From: Welwitschia mirabilis
Lineage: Eukaryota > Gnetophyta > Gnetopsida > Welwitschiales
NCBI GenBank assembly: GCA_051453625.1
Contig: JBOZIK010000001.1
Location: 56,399,355-56,463,354, forward strand
DNA: 64,000 nucleotides
Direction of reading: 5' to 3'
The position numbers were made by a program, and so were the translations under genes. The notes under the pieces were generated by a model. The model was not told where the DNA came from. It did not search any database and saw nothing but the letters and a program-made list of their open reading frames with translations. This document shows positions 49,187-59,290 of the stretch, piece after piece. The stretch's first letter is position 1. Each line of letters begins with the position of its first letter.

Positions 49187-49945
49187 TTTAAAACCAATAT
49201 TTAACCTCTTTAAAACCTGCAAATAAAATAAACAAATGTACAAACACAAGTGCAGGATATTTTAATGGTGGATAGACACCACCCTTTAGCCCCTTAGACC
49301 TCCTGTCCCTGGCTGACATATATTAACCTCAAAGATTGATTTTTAGGCTCACTAATAATTTATTCCAACATCAGAGGATTTTAGGGATAATCCACAACCA
49401 CAAAAGAAAGAAAGTAGGATGAATGAACTGATGCATAGATATGCTTCCAATGATACAACAATCTCTCACAGTAGAAGATGCAATGAGAACTTCAAATAGA
49501 AATCTGAACTCACAGTTTGTTCAAATACAATGATAGAATGGTGTGATAGTTTTCTTCTTGTATTCATTAATGTTACAAAAAAGGTGTCTTCCCTTTGATT
49601 AGAAGGAAGCTTAAATAGAGAAAGTACACAAGGTAACCATTTGAGTGAAGGAAAGTAAACCATTGTAATATTTCACGCTTTTTGATAAATTGTTAAAAAC
49701 GTAACAGTTACATTTGTAATACATACGATCGACCTACAAACTAACTCGATTGCCCTAGTATCTTGTCGCCCTTCTTTCTTTTCTTCGGTCGCTCGGTCAC
49801 CCTTATGTAAATATGCGGTCGACCTTTTATCGGTCGCCCTTACTTTGATGAATCGGTAAGGGTAGATTCTAGGCAGTATGTGCTCTGCACAATTGACTAA
49901 CTACAAAGACTCGTTAAATTAATCAATGACAATAAGTTCTTAACA
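49187..49945 (-). repeat. 5' LTR of element H, internally deleted
   Basis: About 759 bp against about 1296 bp in the 3' LTR. A stretch equivalent to about 42376-42822 is missing (the join is near 49882), as well as some 55 bases near 49792 and the CACCCC end block next to the primer site. Starts TGTTAAGAAC at 49945. Confidence 0.8.
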
Positions 49946-50870
49946 ACTTCAAATTCTAGAATGTTCTTTAAACACCTTTTTAGATTCTTATTTGGGCCTT
50001 TCATTAGATGCTAAACAACTTTTAGCAACATTTGAAATCCCATCATAAGAAGAATTATGAGATGGTTATTAAGACGATATAATAAATTTCCTTCAACTGT
50101 TAGTAAGCTCCTTTTAACTAAATCTCATTTGGTAAGCATGATAGTTTATCCTTCTAGGTGCTTTCCTATCTCCAACAAAGTTGCCAACATCATTGATAAT
50201 GTTATCTAAGATTTTATTTAGTTAAAAGGGAAGTCCCAAAATTGACTTCACCTTGTTAACTTTGGTGAAATTACTATGGTAAAAAAAAAAAAAAGCAAAA
50301 GGCCTTAAAGTCAAGAAAATCAAGGACATCAACTAGTGTATTCTCACTAAACATGATTGCAGAATGTATACATGTGATAACACTCCATGTATCCACTTCC
50401 TTAAAGAAGATTGTCAGGACAAAGAAAAGTACTCTTTTTTTTGTTGAAAGCATATGTAAATATTTGCTAGAATCATTTGGCCTTGATTATTAGATAATAA
50501 TAGCCAAGACCAGGAGTTGCCTATTCAAAATGGTAAAATCAGTATAGCCAAAATGTATCATAATTTGTTTAATTGTAACAATAAGTAACCAAGACTCTAA
50601 AAACTCAAAATTCCAATAAAACCAAGATCTTTTAGTGGTAGATGATAAAAGAATGCATCACCACTTCCACTATGGCATTATCTACAAGATTAGGAGCCAA
50701 ATAAGCTTGATTCATAGGGTTCTTCTCTATTAAGAAGGTTGAGTTTTTTTCGAGGGATTATATTGGAAATGTGTGCAGATCTTAAGGTCCATACTACAAG
50801 GCTTTTTTAAGAAAATAAATGAGTGAGAAACTTCATATGTTTGGTCATGCATATTCATAGGCCTTTAGAA
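49946..50870 (+). mobile_element. L1-like LINE, piece 4: RT C-terminus and zf-RVT region
   Basis: Picks up the LINE after H: SYLGLSLDAKQLL (about 50010), then VYPSRCFPISNKVANIIDNVI (about 50150-50210) and LKGKSQNWLHLVNFGEIT (about 50222-50275), the usual RT thumb/C-terminal region. After a poly-A run in coding sequence (50281-50294) comes LKVKKIKDIN, and at 50580-50700 a zf-RVT-like stretch. The 3' end and tail are not clear; similarity fades near 50870. Shifts and stops are frequent. Confidence 0.65.
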
Positions 50871-51040
50871 AAAAAGTATAATTAACAACAAAGTAGTGAA
50901 CAAACTAGACAAAAAGGAAATCTAAAGCATATATATAATTCAACCAAATGATATGATCAATGCCTTGCCCTAACTTTTTATTAGATGGCTTTTTACAATC
51001 TATAAATTATATTATTATTATTTTTTGTTAAAAGACTTTT
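50871..51040. other. Unassigned AT-rich sequence
   Basis: Probably the decayed LINE 3' end and old flank; nothing specific is visible. Confidence 0.4.
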
Positions 51041-51044
51041 TTGA

Positions 51045-51102
51045 AGAATCAAACTCTTAACCACAAAGTATCCGGAACACTGCTCTACCATCAGGATGCC
51101 TT
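51045..51102 (-). repeat. Possible tRNA-derived SINE scrap
   Basis: On minus, GGCATCCTGATGGTAGAGCA at 51100-51081 resembles a tRNA 5' part with an A box (TGGTAGAGCA), and GAGTTTGATTC at 51056-51046 resembles a B box. No 3' acceptor stem pairs with the start, so it is not a tRNA gene. A SINE head or tRNA pseudogene is possible. Confidence 0.3.
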
Positions 51103-51610
51103 CGGGGAAACAAATTATATTATTTTAATTATATGAGGTCTTTTTGTTTTGGATTTCCTAACATATTTCTACTTTAGTGGTGTAAAATAAATCAGATACA
51201 AATTTTTAATTCCATAATAAAGCATATTTCTTAATAGGGAGATGATTTTTAGTTTTCAACTCCTATAATTATCCACATAAATATTTTATTTAAGCCCAAA
51301 ACCTCATAATAAACCAATTAAGTTATCTATAAGTTAAAATCCACAATCTCCTATATACAAGATGTGTGCCCTACTAGAGTGCCCTACCCACTGTATTACA
51401 ATAACATTAGCTTATAGTTTATTTACTAGTACAAATGGCTAATTATATATAGAGTTACCATTTTACCTCCTAATTTATTTTACGTTTGTTTACAAGTGAA
51501 AAGCACACGTTTGCTACCGCACGAGTTTTTACGGCGAAAACAAAGTAATAAAGCCGCAATACTCCTGTTAAGTCTCTTAGCCATTTCATTTCCTCTGTGA
51601 TCTTATGCTA
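51103..51610. other. Upstream region of the UBA2-like gene
   Basis: AT-rich to about 51480, then clearly richer in G+C with several CpG (51490-51610: ACCGCACGAG, TACGGCG), marking the change from decayed repeats to the gene's promoter region. No factor site can be named with confidence. Confidence 0.4.
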
Positions 51611-51638
51611 GTAACCGTCCCCCGGGGGGTGCGGTTAC
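51611..51638. promoter_or_regulatory. GC-rich palindrome upstream of the UBA2-like gene
   Basis: Arms GTAACCG (51611-51617) and CGGTTAC (51632-51638) are perfect inverted repeats around a CCCCCGGGGG core, itself a palindrome. Each arm includes CGGTTA on one strand, a match to the plant MYB core CNGTTR, so paired divergent MYB sites are possible. It lies about 100-125 bases before the start codon. Confidence 0.4.
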
Positions 51639-51692
51639 TTTCTATTCTTTTTGGGCTCTGCTAAGGTGTTCTCCTTTGTATTGATTTTTCTC

Positions 51693-51699
51693 TATATAT
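51693..51699 (+). promoter_or_regulatory. TATA-like element before the UBA2-like gene
   Basis: TATATAT lies 38 bases before the ATG. A normal TATA-to-start distance would leave a very short 5' UTR, so it may not be the core promoter. Confidence 0.25.
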
Positions 51700-51736
51700 C
51701 TGTGCGGTCTGGTTGCGTTTCTGTGTTTCTTCAAAC

Positions 51737-53563
51737 ATGGCGGAGCAAAAGCGAAGGAAGCTTAGTGACGAAGAACAAGGGGAGAAATGGTCGACAGTTT
51801 CAGAAGAAGATGTTGCGAAGCTTCTGGAGCCTTTGACACAGCAAGAGCTCTCTGAAATTCTCAAGAGCGTCTTCACAAAGCATTCAGATGTGCTTGAAGA
51901 TCTCCGCAGGGTCTCCGATAGGGATTCATCCCGCAGACATGTTTTCGTTGGTGGTTTGAAAGTCTCTTCCACTAAAGAGCATGTCCATGAGGCTTTCTCG
52001 ACCTTCGGTGAAATCGAAGAAATCTCTCTTCCTATGGACAAGGCCCTCGGAAGAAACAAAGGTTACGCCTTTGTTACTTTCAAGCATGTCGATGCGGCTT
52101 TGAATGCTCTCAAGGAACCGAACAAGACCATTGACGGCAAGGTAACCGGCTGCAATTTGGCCTCCGCCGGTTCAAAGAAGGTTTCGCAGAGCCAGCAACC
52201 GCAGGCCCTGCTTCAAACTAATCAACAGCCTTTTCTTCAACAGCCTCTTTTATCCGGAATAGCAAACCCCAGCCCTAGTCCTGTAAACCCTAACCCTAAT
52301 TCTCTTCAACCTACAGCTGTTCCAGCAGTCCCAGTTGCTTCCGATTATAACAAGAGAAGAATTTACATCGCGAATGTCCCTCACGACGCAGACCCTAGCC
52401 TTCTGTATAGCTTCTTTGCGCAATATGGGGAAGTCGAAGAAATTCCGCGGGCAGCCGATTACAAAACTAAAGGATGCGCTATTCTTGTTTACAAGACGGT
52501 GGAAGCGGCGAAACGGTGTTTGGAGAATCCGGTGAAGACATTTGGCGCAAATCAGCTTTTCTGTAAGCTTGCCGATGAAGGGAGCAAGGGCGTTCTTGAG
52601 GATGTTAGTAGGATTGTTGAGAGCGATGTTTCCCGCCGCAAGATATATGTAAAGGGTTTGGGGCCTGATACTTCGAAAGAGGCCGTCAATGAGGTTTTCG
52701 GCAAGTTTGGCGAAATTGAAGAAATCATTGTTCCAGTGGACAAAACCACCGGGAAAAACAAGGGTTATGCGTTTGTCACTTTCAAGTTTTCGGAGGCTGC
52801 TGTTGATGCTCTTAAGGATACGAGCAAGATGATTGATGGTTGCAAAACATATTGCAATCTCGCTGTTGTCGGATCGCGTCAAACACAGCTGCAACAGCTT
52901 CTGCAACAACAACAGCTTCTTCAGCAGCCGCAGCTTCTTCAGCAACAGCTTCATCAGGGCTTAGGGGCATCAGCTGCTAATCCAGTTCAACCAAATGTTG
53001 CAGATCTTGCAACTTGGTCATTGAATAGAACCGGATATTCTAATCTGCTTGGTATCTCGGGGTATAATTCTACTGCTGCCTTGACTTCCCTTCCACTTGC
53101 GCAGAATTCTTTAGGTTTAGCTTCTCAAACACTTGGGAATAGCAATTTGTCTGCTTTTCTCCTTGCCCAGACCTCAACTGCCTTGGCTTCTCAAACACTT
53201 GCGAATAATAATTTGACTGCACTTCCCCTTGCCCAGAACTCTACTGCCTTAGCTTCCCAAGCATTTGGGCATTACAATTTGGCTGATCGTTCAACGGCCC
53301 TTTCAAGTTTGGCACGTGATCTTTCGCCGGCAACAGCAACGAGCCTGCCCTATAATCCAACACCAGCAGCAGCAGGAACCGATTTACCAAAAGACTTGTT
53401 ACCTCAGGGTCTCACATTCAAACCTGATTCTGTTTCTAGTAGTCATGCTGGGATTAACTCAAACGGTTCTTCCTTGTATGGAAGCCATTCATATGGTGGC
53501 TTAGGAGGCAGTTTGGCGTCCCTTTATGGCACTAAGAATGCCTCTAGATTCCTACCTGGTTAA
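51737..53563 (+). CDS. UBA2-like (UBP1-associated protein 2) RNA-binding protein with three RRMs
   Basis: 608 codons without introns. The ATG at 51737 has a good context (AAACATGGC). Residues 20-65 match the conserved helix before RRM1 of UBA2 proteins (LLEPLTQQEL, RRVSDRDSSRRHVF). RRM1 68-145: RNP2 VFVGGL, RNP1 NKGYAFVTF. RRM2 208-280: RNP2 IYIANV, RNP1 KGCAILVY lacking two RNA-contact aromatics. RRM3 302-380: RNP2 IYVKGL, RNP1 NKGYAFVTF. A Gln-rich stretch follows (384-408), three 22-residue repeats (454-519) and a Gly/Ser/Tyr-rich tail (579-605). UBA2 proteins are nuclear, bind U-rich 3' UTRs with UBP1 and are tied to mRNA stability and ABA or wound responses. The known ones have two RRMs, so the third is unusual; RRM1 and RRM3 resemble each other. 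Function by homology only. Confidence 0.9.
   Translation: MAEQKRRKLSDEEQGEKWSTVSEEDVAKLLEPLTQQELSEILKSVFTKHSDVLEDLRRVSDRDSSRRHVFVGGLKVSSTKEHVHEAFSTFGEIEEISLPMDKALGRNKGYAFVTFKHVDAALNALKEPNKTIDGKVTGCNLASAGSKKVSQSQQPQALLQTNQQPFLQQPLLSGIANPSPSPVNPNPNSLQPTAVPAVPVASDYNKRRIYIANVPHDADPSLLYSFFAQYGEVEEIPRAADYKTKGCAILVYKTVEAAKRCLENPVKTFGANQLFCKLADEGSKGVLEDVSRIVESDVSRRKIYVKGLGPDTSKEAVNEVFGKFGEIEEIIVPVDKTTGKNKGYAFVTFKFSEAAVDALKDTSKMIDGCKTYCNLAVVGSRQTQLQQLLQQQQLLQQPQLLQQQLHQGLGASAANPVQPNVADLATWSLNRTGYSNLLGISGYNSTAALTSLPLAQNSLGLASQTLGNSNLSAFLLAQTSTALASQTLANNNLTALPLAQNSTALASQAFGHYNLADRSTALSSLARDLSPATATSLPYNPTPAAAGTDLPKDLLPQGLTFKPDSVSSSHAGINSNGSSLYGSHSYGGLGGSLASLYGTKNASRFLPG
53096..53293 (+). repeat. Three 66-bp (22-residue) repeats in the UBA2-like coding region
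   Basis: In-frame tandem repeats encoding LAQNS-x-x-LASQTL-x-x-x-NL units at residues 454-475, 476-497 and 498-519. They are diverged at synonymous and non-synonymous sites, so not a recent slip. Probably a disordered low-complexity region. Confidence 0.85.
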
Positions 53564-54879
53564 TTATTGCAGGTATGCTTTCTTCATTCTTTTTTATACG
53601 TGAAATTTGTCAGAAGACTCTTGCTTAGGAGCTATGGTATCTGAATCTGTTCTTTAACTAGTGAAAATCAACTTATATCTCTACTTACGATACTGATTCT
53701 TTTGGGACGCACAAAATTTATGTTATTTAATGCTTGTGAAACAATTGGTAGATTCCTCTGGACCTGAAGATTCCAAATCCTTGAAGCAAAGATAACAGCA
53801 TAAATTTTTAATCCGTTCAGCTATGTTTCTATTCTAATTTATATTGTATACATTCTTTACATTCTTTGGATTCCACATTTATGATCATAGGTATATTTGT
53901 AAGATCTTTGAGTGTTTAGTTTTTGCCTATTGCTTGCTGTCTGCAATTATGCTTTCACGTGAAACACTCCTAATGTTATTTAAAACAAGAACCGCACCAG
54001 TCTTGTCTCCTGTTTTATCTATCCAGTTTGAAGCGAGTTTGATTTTATTCAAGATACACCTGGGACAAGAAGGAAAACCCTGTAGGATTACATGCGCCTA
54101 TTTTTGTAATATGAAAAGCCAAAATCTATTTTCATTGCTTTGATTGTTATATTCTTATGTTGACCATATTTGACTGTAAAAGGTGGATTTAATTATAAAA
54201 TCACCTGGGTGGTTAATAAGATACATTTTATTAAAATAAATTAAGAAAGGGAAGATGGTGGTTAGGAGAACGTCAATGTTGGTTTGCTTTTGTAATTTGT
54301 AACCTAACTCTTCTTTTACATATACACCTCAAGGTGTTGAGGGTGAAGGTGTGGTGTGCATCACAGCTATTTGTATTGTCTTTCTAATGAGTGCTTTGCA
54401 CTGCATTTCTGATTATGTAGGCTAGAAAAGTATTGAAACTCCTCAAATTTTTTATTTCCTTTTGTGTTTCTTTTGTGCTTGTGTTTCTTTGCTTTGTATC
54501 TTTCTAATGCACGCAAGTGAAGACTATAAACAATAGAGCATTTGACTGGCATTGAAAATGAGCGGATTGGAATTAGCAATGAAGGATGATGAATGGTAGG
54601 AGATTAATGACATAAAATTGTCCCTACTTTGTCCCTGTCTTTGGGAGAAATGAATAAAGAGTTATGATGAACCCTCTGGTGTGAATATGTGCTATATTCT
54701 AAAAATAAGGCTTTCAACTAGAAGTTGAAGGAGAGTGCCTGTTTGAGCCCTCGTCTAGATGATGTGCAAGGTCTATTTACATAGCTTGATAATGTATACT
54801 GTTCTTTTTTTTTTTTTAGTGGGGATTTGAGATGTTTTCTGGCGCTATTTTTTCAACCACCAAGCATGGAACTTGTAGT

Positions 54880-57120
54880 CCCTACATTTAGCATGAAAAG
54901 CTCAAGCTGACTTAGGATAATGTTGTTGCTATGTTATTGTTGTTGAGTGAATCTAGAGGAGTGTGGTTGTGATTGGAAACTCTGGTGAAGCTCTGTTTAC
55001 AAAGAGAGGTTGTTTTGAATCCAAAGGGTGTCATGATAAAGATAAGAGTAGAGGTAGATCTAGCATGTGGGATGAGTAATTGCTACAAGAAGAAAGGCCA
55101 CGTGAAGAGTAATAGCTACAAGTTGAAAGAAGAAACAAGGGATTCAAAGGGCATGTGAAGAGTAATTGCTGCAAGTTGAAAAGAAGAAACAAGAAATTGA
55201 AAGGAAGGACGCAGAGTGGTATTCTAGTTAATCAAATTAGAATGACGGAGAGGCTGGGGCCACTCTCAATGCTTACCCCAAGGAAGTTTCAGTCTCTCAG
55301 TATATCTCTTATGATGTTTGGATTTTAGATTCTAGCGCTTCCTATAATGTCTGATGGCATAGAGAAATATTCATGTCCTATGAGGTGGTCTGTAGTGGTG
55401 TTGTTTATGAAGGGGATGGCCACAAACGATTGAAGGGATAGTGGCTGCGAACTTTAGATGTGTAAATGGATAGGTCTTGACTTTGTAGAATGTTGGACAT
55501 ATTCCCGTAATGGTGAAGAATCTTATATCTGTTGGTCAGTTGGATGAAGATGGTTGTATGGTTACACTTGGAAGGAACAATTGGAAGATCGCTAAGGGAA
55601 CACTGGTGTTGTTGCATGACAAGAAAGGCAGAGTTATGTATGTCTTTAGAGTTGAACCCATGTCTGGGAATGTTGTAGTGTTACAAGGGAATAGTGCATC
55701 CTCATGGCATGACAGACTAGGAAATTTGAGTGTAATCGGTTTGAAGGCTCTCTTGCATTAAGGAATCTTCTACTCGAGCTAATTTCCACGGCTATTGATT
55801 TTGTTGTGACTATGCAGTGGGTAAAACTAAAAAAAGAACTTCAGAAGAAATTTTTAGCAGAGAAAGCCATCTGTCTTATATGTGATTCATTTTGATTTAG
55901 CAGTTGTACCTCCTACTTTTGCTCGTGGTGTTTCAAATTTTATCACTTTTGTTAATGATCATAGCAGGAAAATTTGCTTATATATTTTGAAATTGAAAGA
56001 CATGGCCTTGATACATTTAAAATCTTGAAATATAGAGTTGGAATTGAAATAGAGAAAAAATAAAATATATGTTAATGGTGGTGAATTTTGCTTGTTGGAG
56101 TTTGAGAAATTTTGCAGGTAAGTAGGAATGATTCTTGAGAGTAATTTGTGGGGCACCCCAAGATAATGGCATGGCAGAAAGACACAATAGAAGCATCATG
56201 GAAAGGATTAGAACTTTAATGTTGGATTAGGAGTTCTCATGAAGCTATGGCCAAAGGTTGTACGTATAGTTGTTTTCTTGCTTAATAGGTCACTGCATAC
56301 AGCTCTTGAAGGAGAAATTCCAGAAATGTTGTAGAGTGGAAGTCTCATACCCTTTATTCTTCTTACAACATTTGTATGCGAGGGTTATAGTCATGTGTCA
56401 TACGAAATCGAAGTTAGCTGCTTGTGCACGCAGATGTGGCCTTTTTGGCTAGGTTAATGATGATAGAAGGTACATATTCTGGGATCCTATGAATTGGAAA
56501 GTTTTTAGGTCACATGATATGACACTCAAAGAAGATGTGATGTTTCCCCCTTATAGCAAAAGGCGTATTGTGAGGAGAGTCTTGTCCTTATGATCCGTGA
56601 AGTAACTTTCAAAGACTTAGATAAAGAAGAAAATTGAGGAATGAACCTCCAATGCTGGTGACACTGAAGCACTAGCAATTGGTGTCGATGAGAATATCCA
56701 TGTGAACTTGCAAGACCCTAAAACTCACAAGGAGCATTTTGCAAACTTGGGGCACCAACACATTGAGTAGGAAGGTCTGTGAGGGCATCTAGACCTAAGT
56801 ATTCTCCTCCTTTGAATTACATGTTGTGGATTGATTTTGGTGAACATAAAAATTATGAACTATTTAATAGTCCAATTGTGAAAAAAGGCTTGAGGCCATG
56901 CATGAGAAGATGAACTCTTTGTTTTAGAACGAATCATGGGACATTGTGCCGCTTTGCAAAGGCAAACATGCTACTCTTAAGAGATGGTTGTACAAGATCA
57001 TAGAAGAGGCTTATAGTGAGAAAAGATACGAGGCTAGGTTGGTAGCTAAATTCTTAAAAAAAGGGCTGTTGTTAGCATTACTAAAGGTTTCTCACCTGTA
57101 AGTTCATGGACATGCTGGAA
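54880..57120 (+). pseudogene. Tork/TNT1-like Ty1/copia gag-pol fragment
   Basis: A different copia type from A, G and H. Gag zinc knuckle CYKKKGHVKSNSYKLKEET at about 55081-55135 (two Cys lost), protease with WILDSSASYNV (about 55320), then LISVGQLDEDGCMVTLG (55521-55572) and SSWHDRLGNLS, an integrase with FDLAVVPPTFARG, FITFVNDHSRK and GTPQDNGMAERHNRSIMERI (about 56150-56215), and the RT start (AMHEEMNSLL, WDIVPLCKGKHATL, RYEARLVAKF; 56900-57060). It stops before the RT catalytic box. No LTRs are found. Same strand as the host gene and downstream of its stop codon. Confidence 0.8.
55097..55203 (+). repeat. 53-bp tandem duplication at the zinc knuckle
   Basis: GTGAAGAGTAAT-x-GCT-x-CAAGTTGAAA is repeated with a 53-base period (55101 and 55154), shifting the frame of the knuckle region. 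Confidence 0.75.
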
Positions 57121-57501
57121 GCCTAATAGAAGAACACTACATGGCCAGTGACACTTCCAATATTCAGTATTTCAACTGTTTTGTCCCTATTAAAAGGAAG
57201 ACGACCATCATAGTGTTCGTGGACTTGGTTTATTTTTATCCAGAAGGAACCATGATTATCAGATGTTTGAGCGACTATATGTATTATACTTGTTTATACT
57301 GTGCAAGTTATTTCTTATGTTAGTCATTGTTCATTGTTATCTTAATTTAATTCTCTAGGTTTTATTCTGATAGAGTGTGAAATTTTCTTCTGATAATAGT
57401 ATCGTTCATCTTTGATATTTTACTTGCAGTGGTTATCTTTGATACCTATCAATTTTTTATTTGTTTGTGTTGGTAACATTGCACTTTTAAATTAACGAGT
57501 G

Positions 57502-57601
57502 NNNNNNNNNNNNNNNNNNNNNNNNNNNNNNNNNNNNNNNNNNNNNNNNNNNNNNNNNNNNNNNNNNNNNNNNNNNNNNNNNNNNNNNNNNNNNNNNNNN
57601 N
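57502..57601. other. Assembly gap, 100 N
   Basis: Flanked on both sides by the same 10 bases TTAACGAGTG, so the contigs may in fact overlap and no sequence may be missing. Confidence 0.95.
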
Positions 57602-57821
57602 TTAACGAGTGTGTTTTTAAGATATTTTTCTTTTTTATTGTCTCGTTACAGGATTGAAAATAAAAGTTCTCAGTATTTGTGTCTGAGAAGGGAGTAATCT
57701 AAATGTTTGGCACATGGTTGATATTGTTTTCTTAAAAAGAGAGTGAAGATCTAGGAACAGTATTTGCTGTCAGAGAAGAACTGTATGTTGCTTTCAGTAA
57801 TTTGTGTTTTATCTTTATCAT

Positions 57822-57848
57822 CAGCTCTCTCTCTCGCTCTCTCTTTCC
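57822..57848 (+). repeat. CT microsatellite
   Basis: Short (CT)n run with one CG interruption. Confidence 0.8.
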
Positions 57849-58934
57849 TACCCCAAAAAAGTTGTGTTCCTGACATGCTTAATTACTTCAGTCAGTTGGG
57901 TTTTTCGTTTATTTCTTCTCTTGCATTTGAATGAGACATTTATCATATTTACACTGGACCCTTGGATTTGATTTTGTAAGTTCTAGAATGTGACCTACTA
58001 GTGTTTTTGTAGGTTCTTTTCTTCTCAAAGATTTGAGGGACTCTACTGATAATTATTCATGTTTATATTTTAATGTTTTATCATTTTTCAGTCACATCTG
58101 CCTATTTATCTCTTCTAAAGTCAGCAGGCATATTATGATTGCGTTTTAACTTTCATACTATGTTTTCTTGGATTTTTAAATGCTTGATATCTGTTAACAA
58201 ACAGGCTCACCAATCTCTGTGAATTGTTTCACATTAATTTTTAGTTTAGAAAGTTCGCTCTTTTGCTTTTCTACCTAAACGTATGTTCATTCTTTCTACA
58301 TCTGTTCTGCAATGAGAAAACAATTTTTGTTGGTTTTGAATGAGTAATTCTACTTGTGTATGTGTTCAACCTGTAGTTGTACCTGTGGGTTTTTTTTTAA
58401 CTCTCTTTTTTGGGGTTGATTTTACAATCTCTATGGCAAAGCAAAGATATGCGAGAATTATGCATAACTAGCTTATACACCTTGATAGATATCAAGTCTT
58501 TGAAATTTCTAAATATAGTTGTATCATGCCATAGATGAAGAGTCCCATTATGACAGGAATTTATTATTGATTAAGAAATATCGTTTCCTTGGAACTCTAG
58601 TTCTGCATGACATTGTTTGTTTCATGGTTCAAACATTTTTAAAATGAAATGTAGTAGGTGTTGAAGTTTTAAGGGCAGATTTTGAGTTTCTGGCATTCTC
58701 TCAAACGTTCCAAATGCTTTTGTTTTATTTAGAACTTCATTATCAATGAAAATAATTACAAATCCCCATGACAGGATGGGCAAACTTCATCACAGGAATT
58801 CATACACGGGGAGACTCTTGCCTGAATATGCTCTTGCCACACATCAAGTACTTATTAATGGATTTACCATCTTAGTATCTAGAAATTCCTTCTTTTTAGT
58901 TCTAAAGGCATCAGACATTGATATTAATATTTAA

Positions 58935-59290
58935 AATATATGATATTCAGAAAATGAAGCATAAATTGGTAACGCTTGAAGCATCTTTGTTTGACAAAAT
59001 TCTAAAAGAAGCATTAAAGCCCTACAATTCGAGTGTGAGCAATATAATATGTGAGACGTGGTTACCTTTGTTAGAGATGGATATCCTTCATACTGTTCAG
59101 AATCTGGTCATGGAAATTAATAGTCTCTAATCTAGCGTCAATAGTTGATTATAGTACTTAAAAATTTGATATTCAGAAAACAAAGCATAAATGGAAAACA
59201 GTGAGCAATATGAAATGTAAGGCAAGGTACCTTTGTTACAAGTGGAAGTCCTTCATATTGTTATGAGGATGGAAATCAATGAAATCTAAT
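58935..59290 (+). repeat. Imperfect tandem duplication
   Basis: GATATTCAGAAAA-x-AAGCATAAAT (58940 and 59168), GAGCAATAT (59036 and 59200), TACCTTTGTTA (59062 and 59228) and TCCTTCATA (59084 and 59249) recur in order; the second copy lacks an internal segment. No coding function is evident. Confidence 0.7.

Larger units (their letters stand above)
41588..49945 (-). mobile_element. Element H: full-structure SIRE-type Ty1/copia element, decayed
   Basis: On minus: 5' LTR (49945-49187), primer site, gag, protease, integrase, RT, RNase H, motif spacer, second ORF, 3' LTR (42883-about 41588). This is the only element here with all parts. The two flanking 5-mers do not match, so no target duplication is found. 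Its right flank is LINE sequence, but its left flank is not, which argues for rearrangement rather than a simple insertion. Confidence 0.85.

Noticed and set aside
41583-49950. Target duplication for element H
   Set aside because: The flanking bases (TGATG and ACTTC) do not match, and shifting the ends by a few bases does not help.
51661-52059. Minus-strand open frame overlapping the UBA2-like gene start
   Set aside because: Antisense shadow of a well-conserved RRM coding region; same for 52250-52954 and 52552-52761 on minus.
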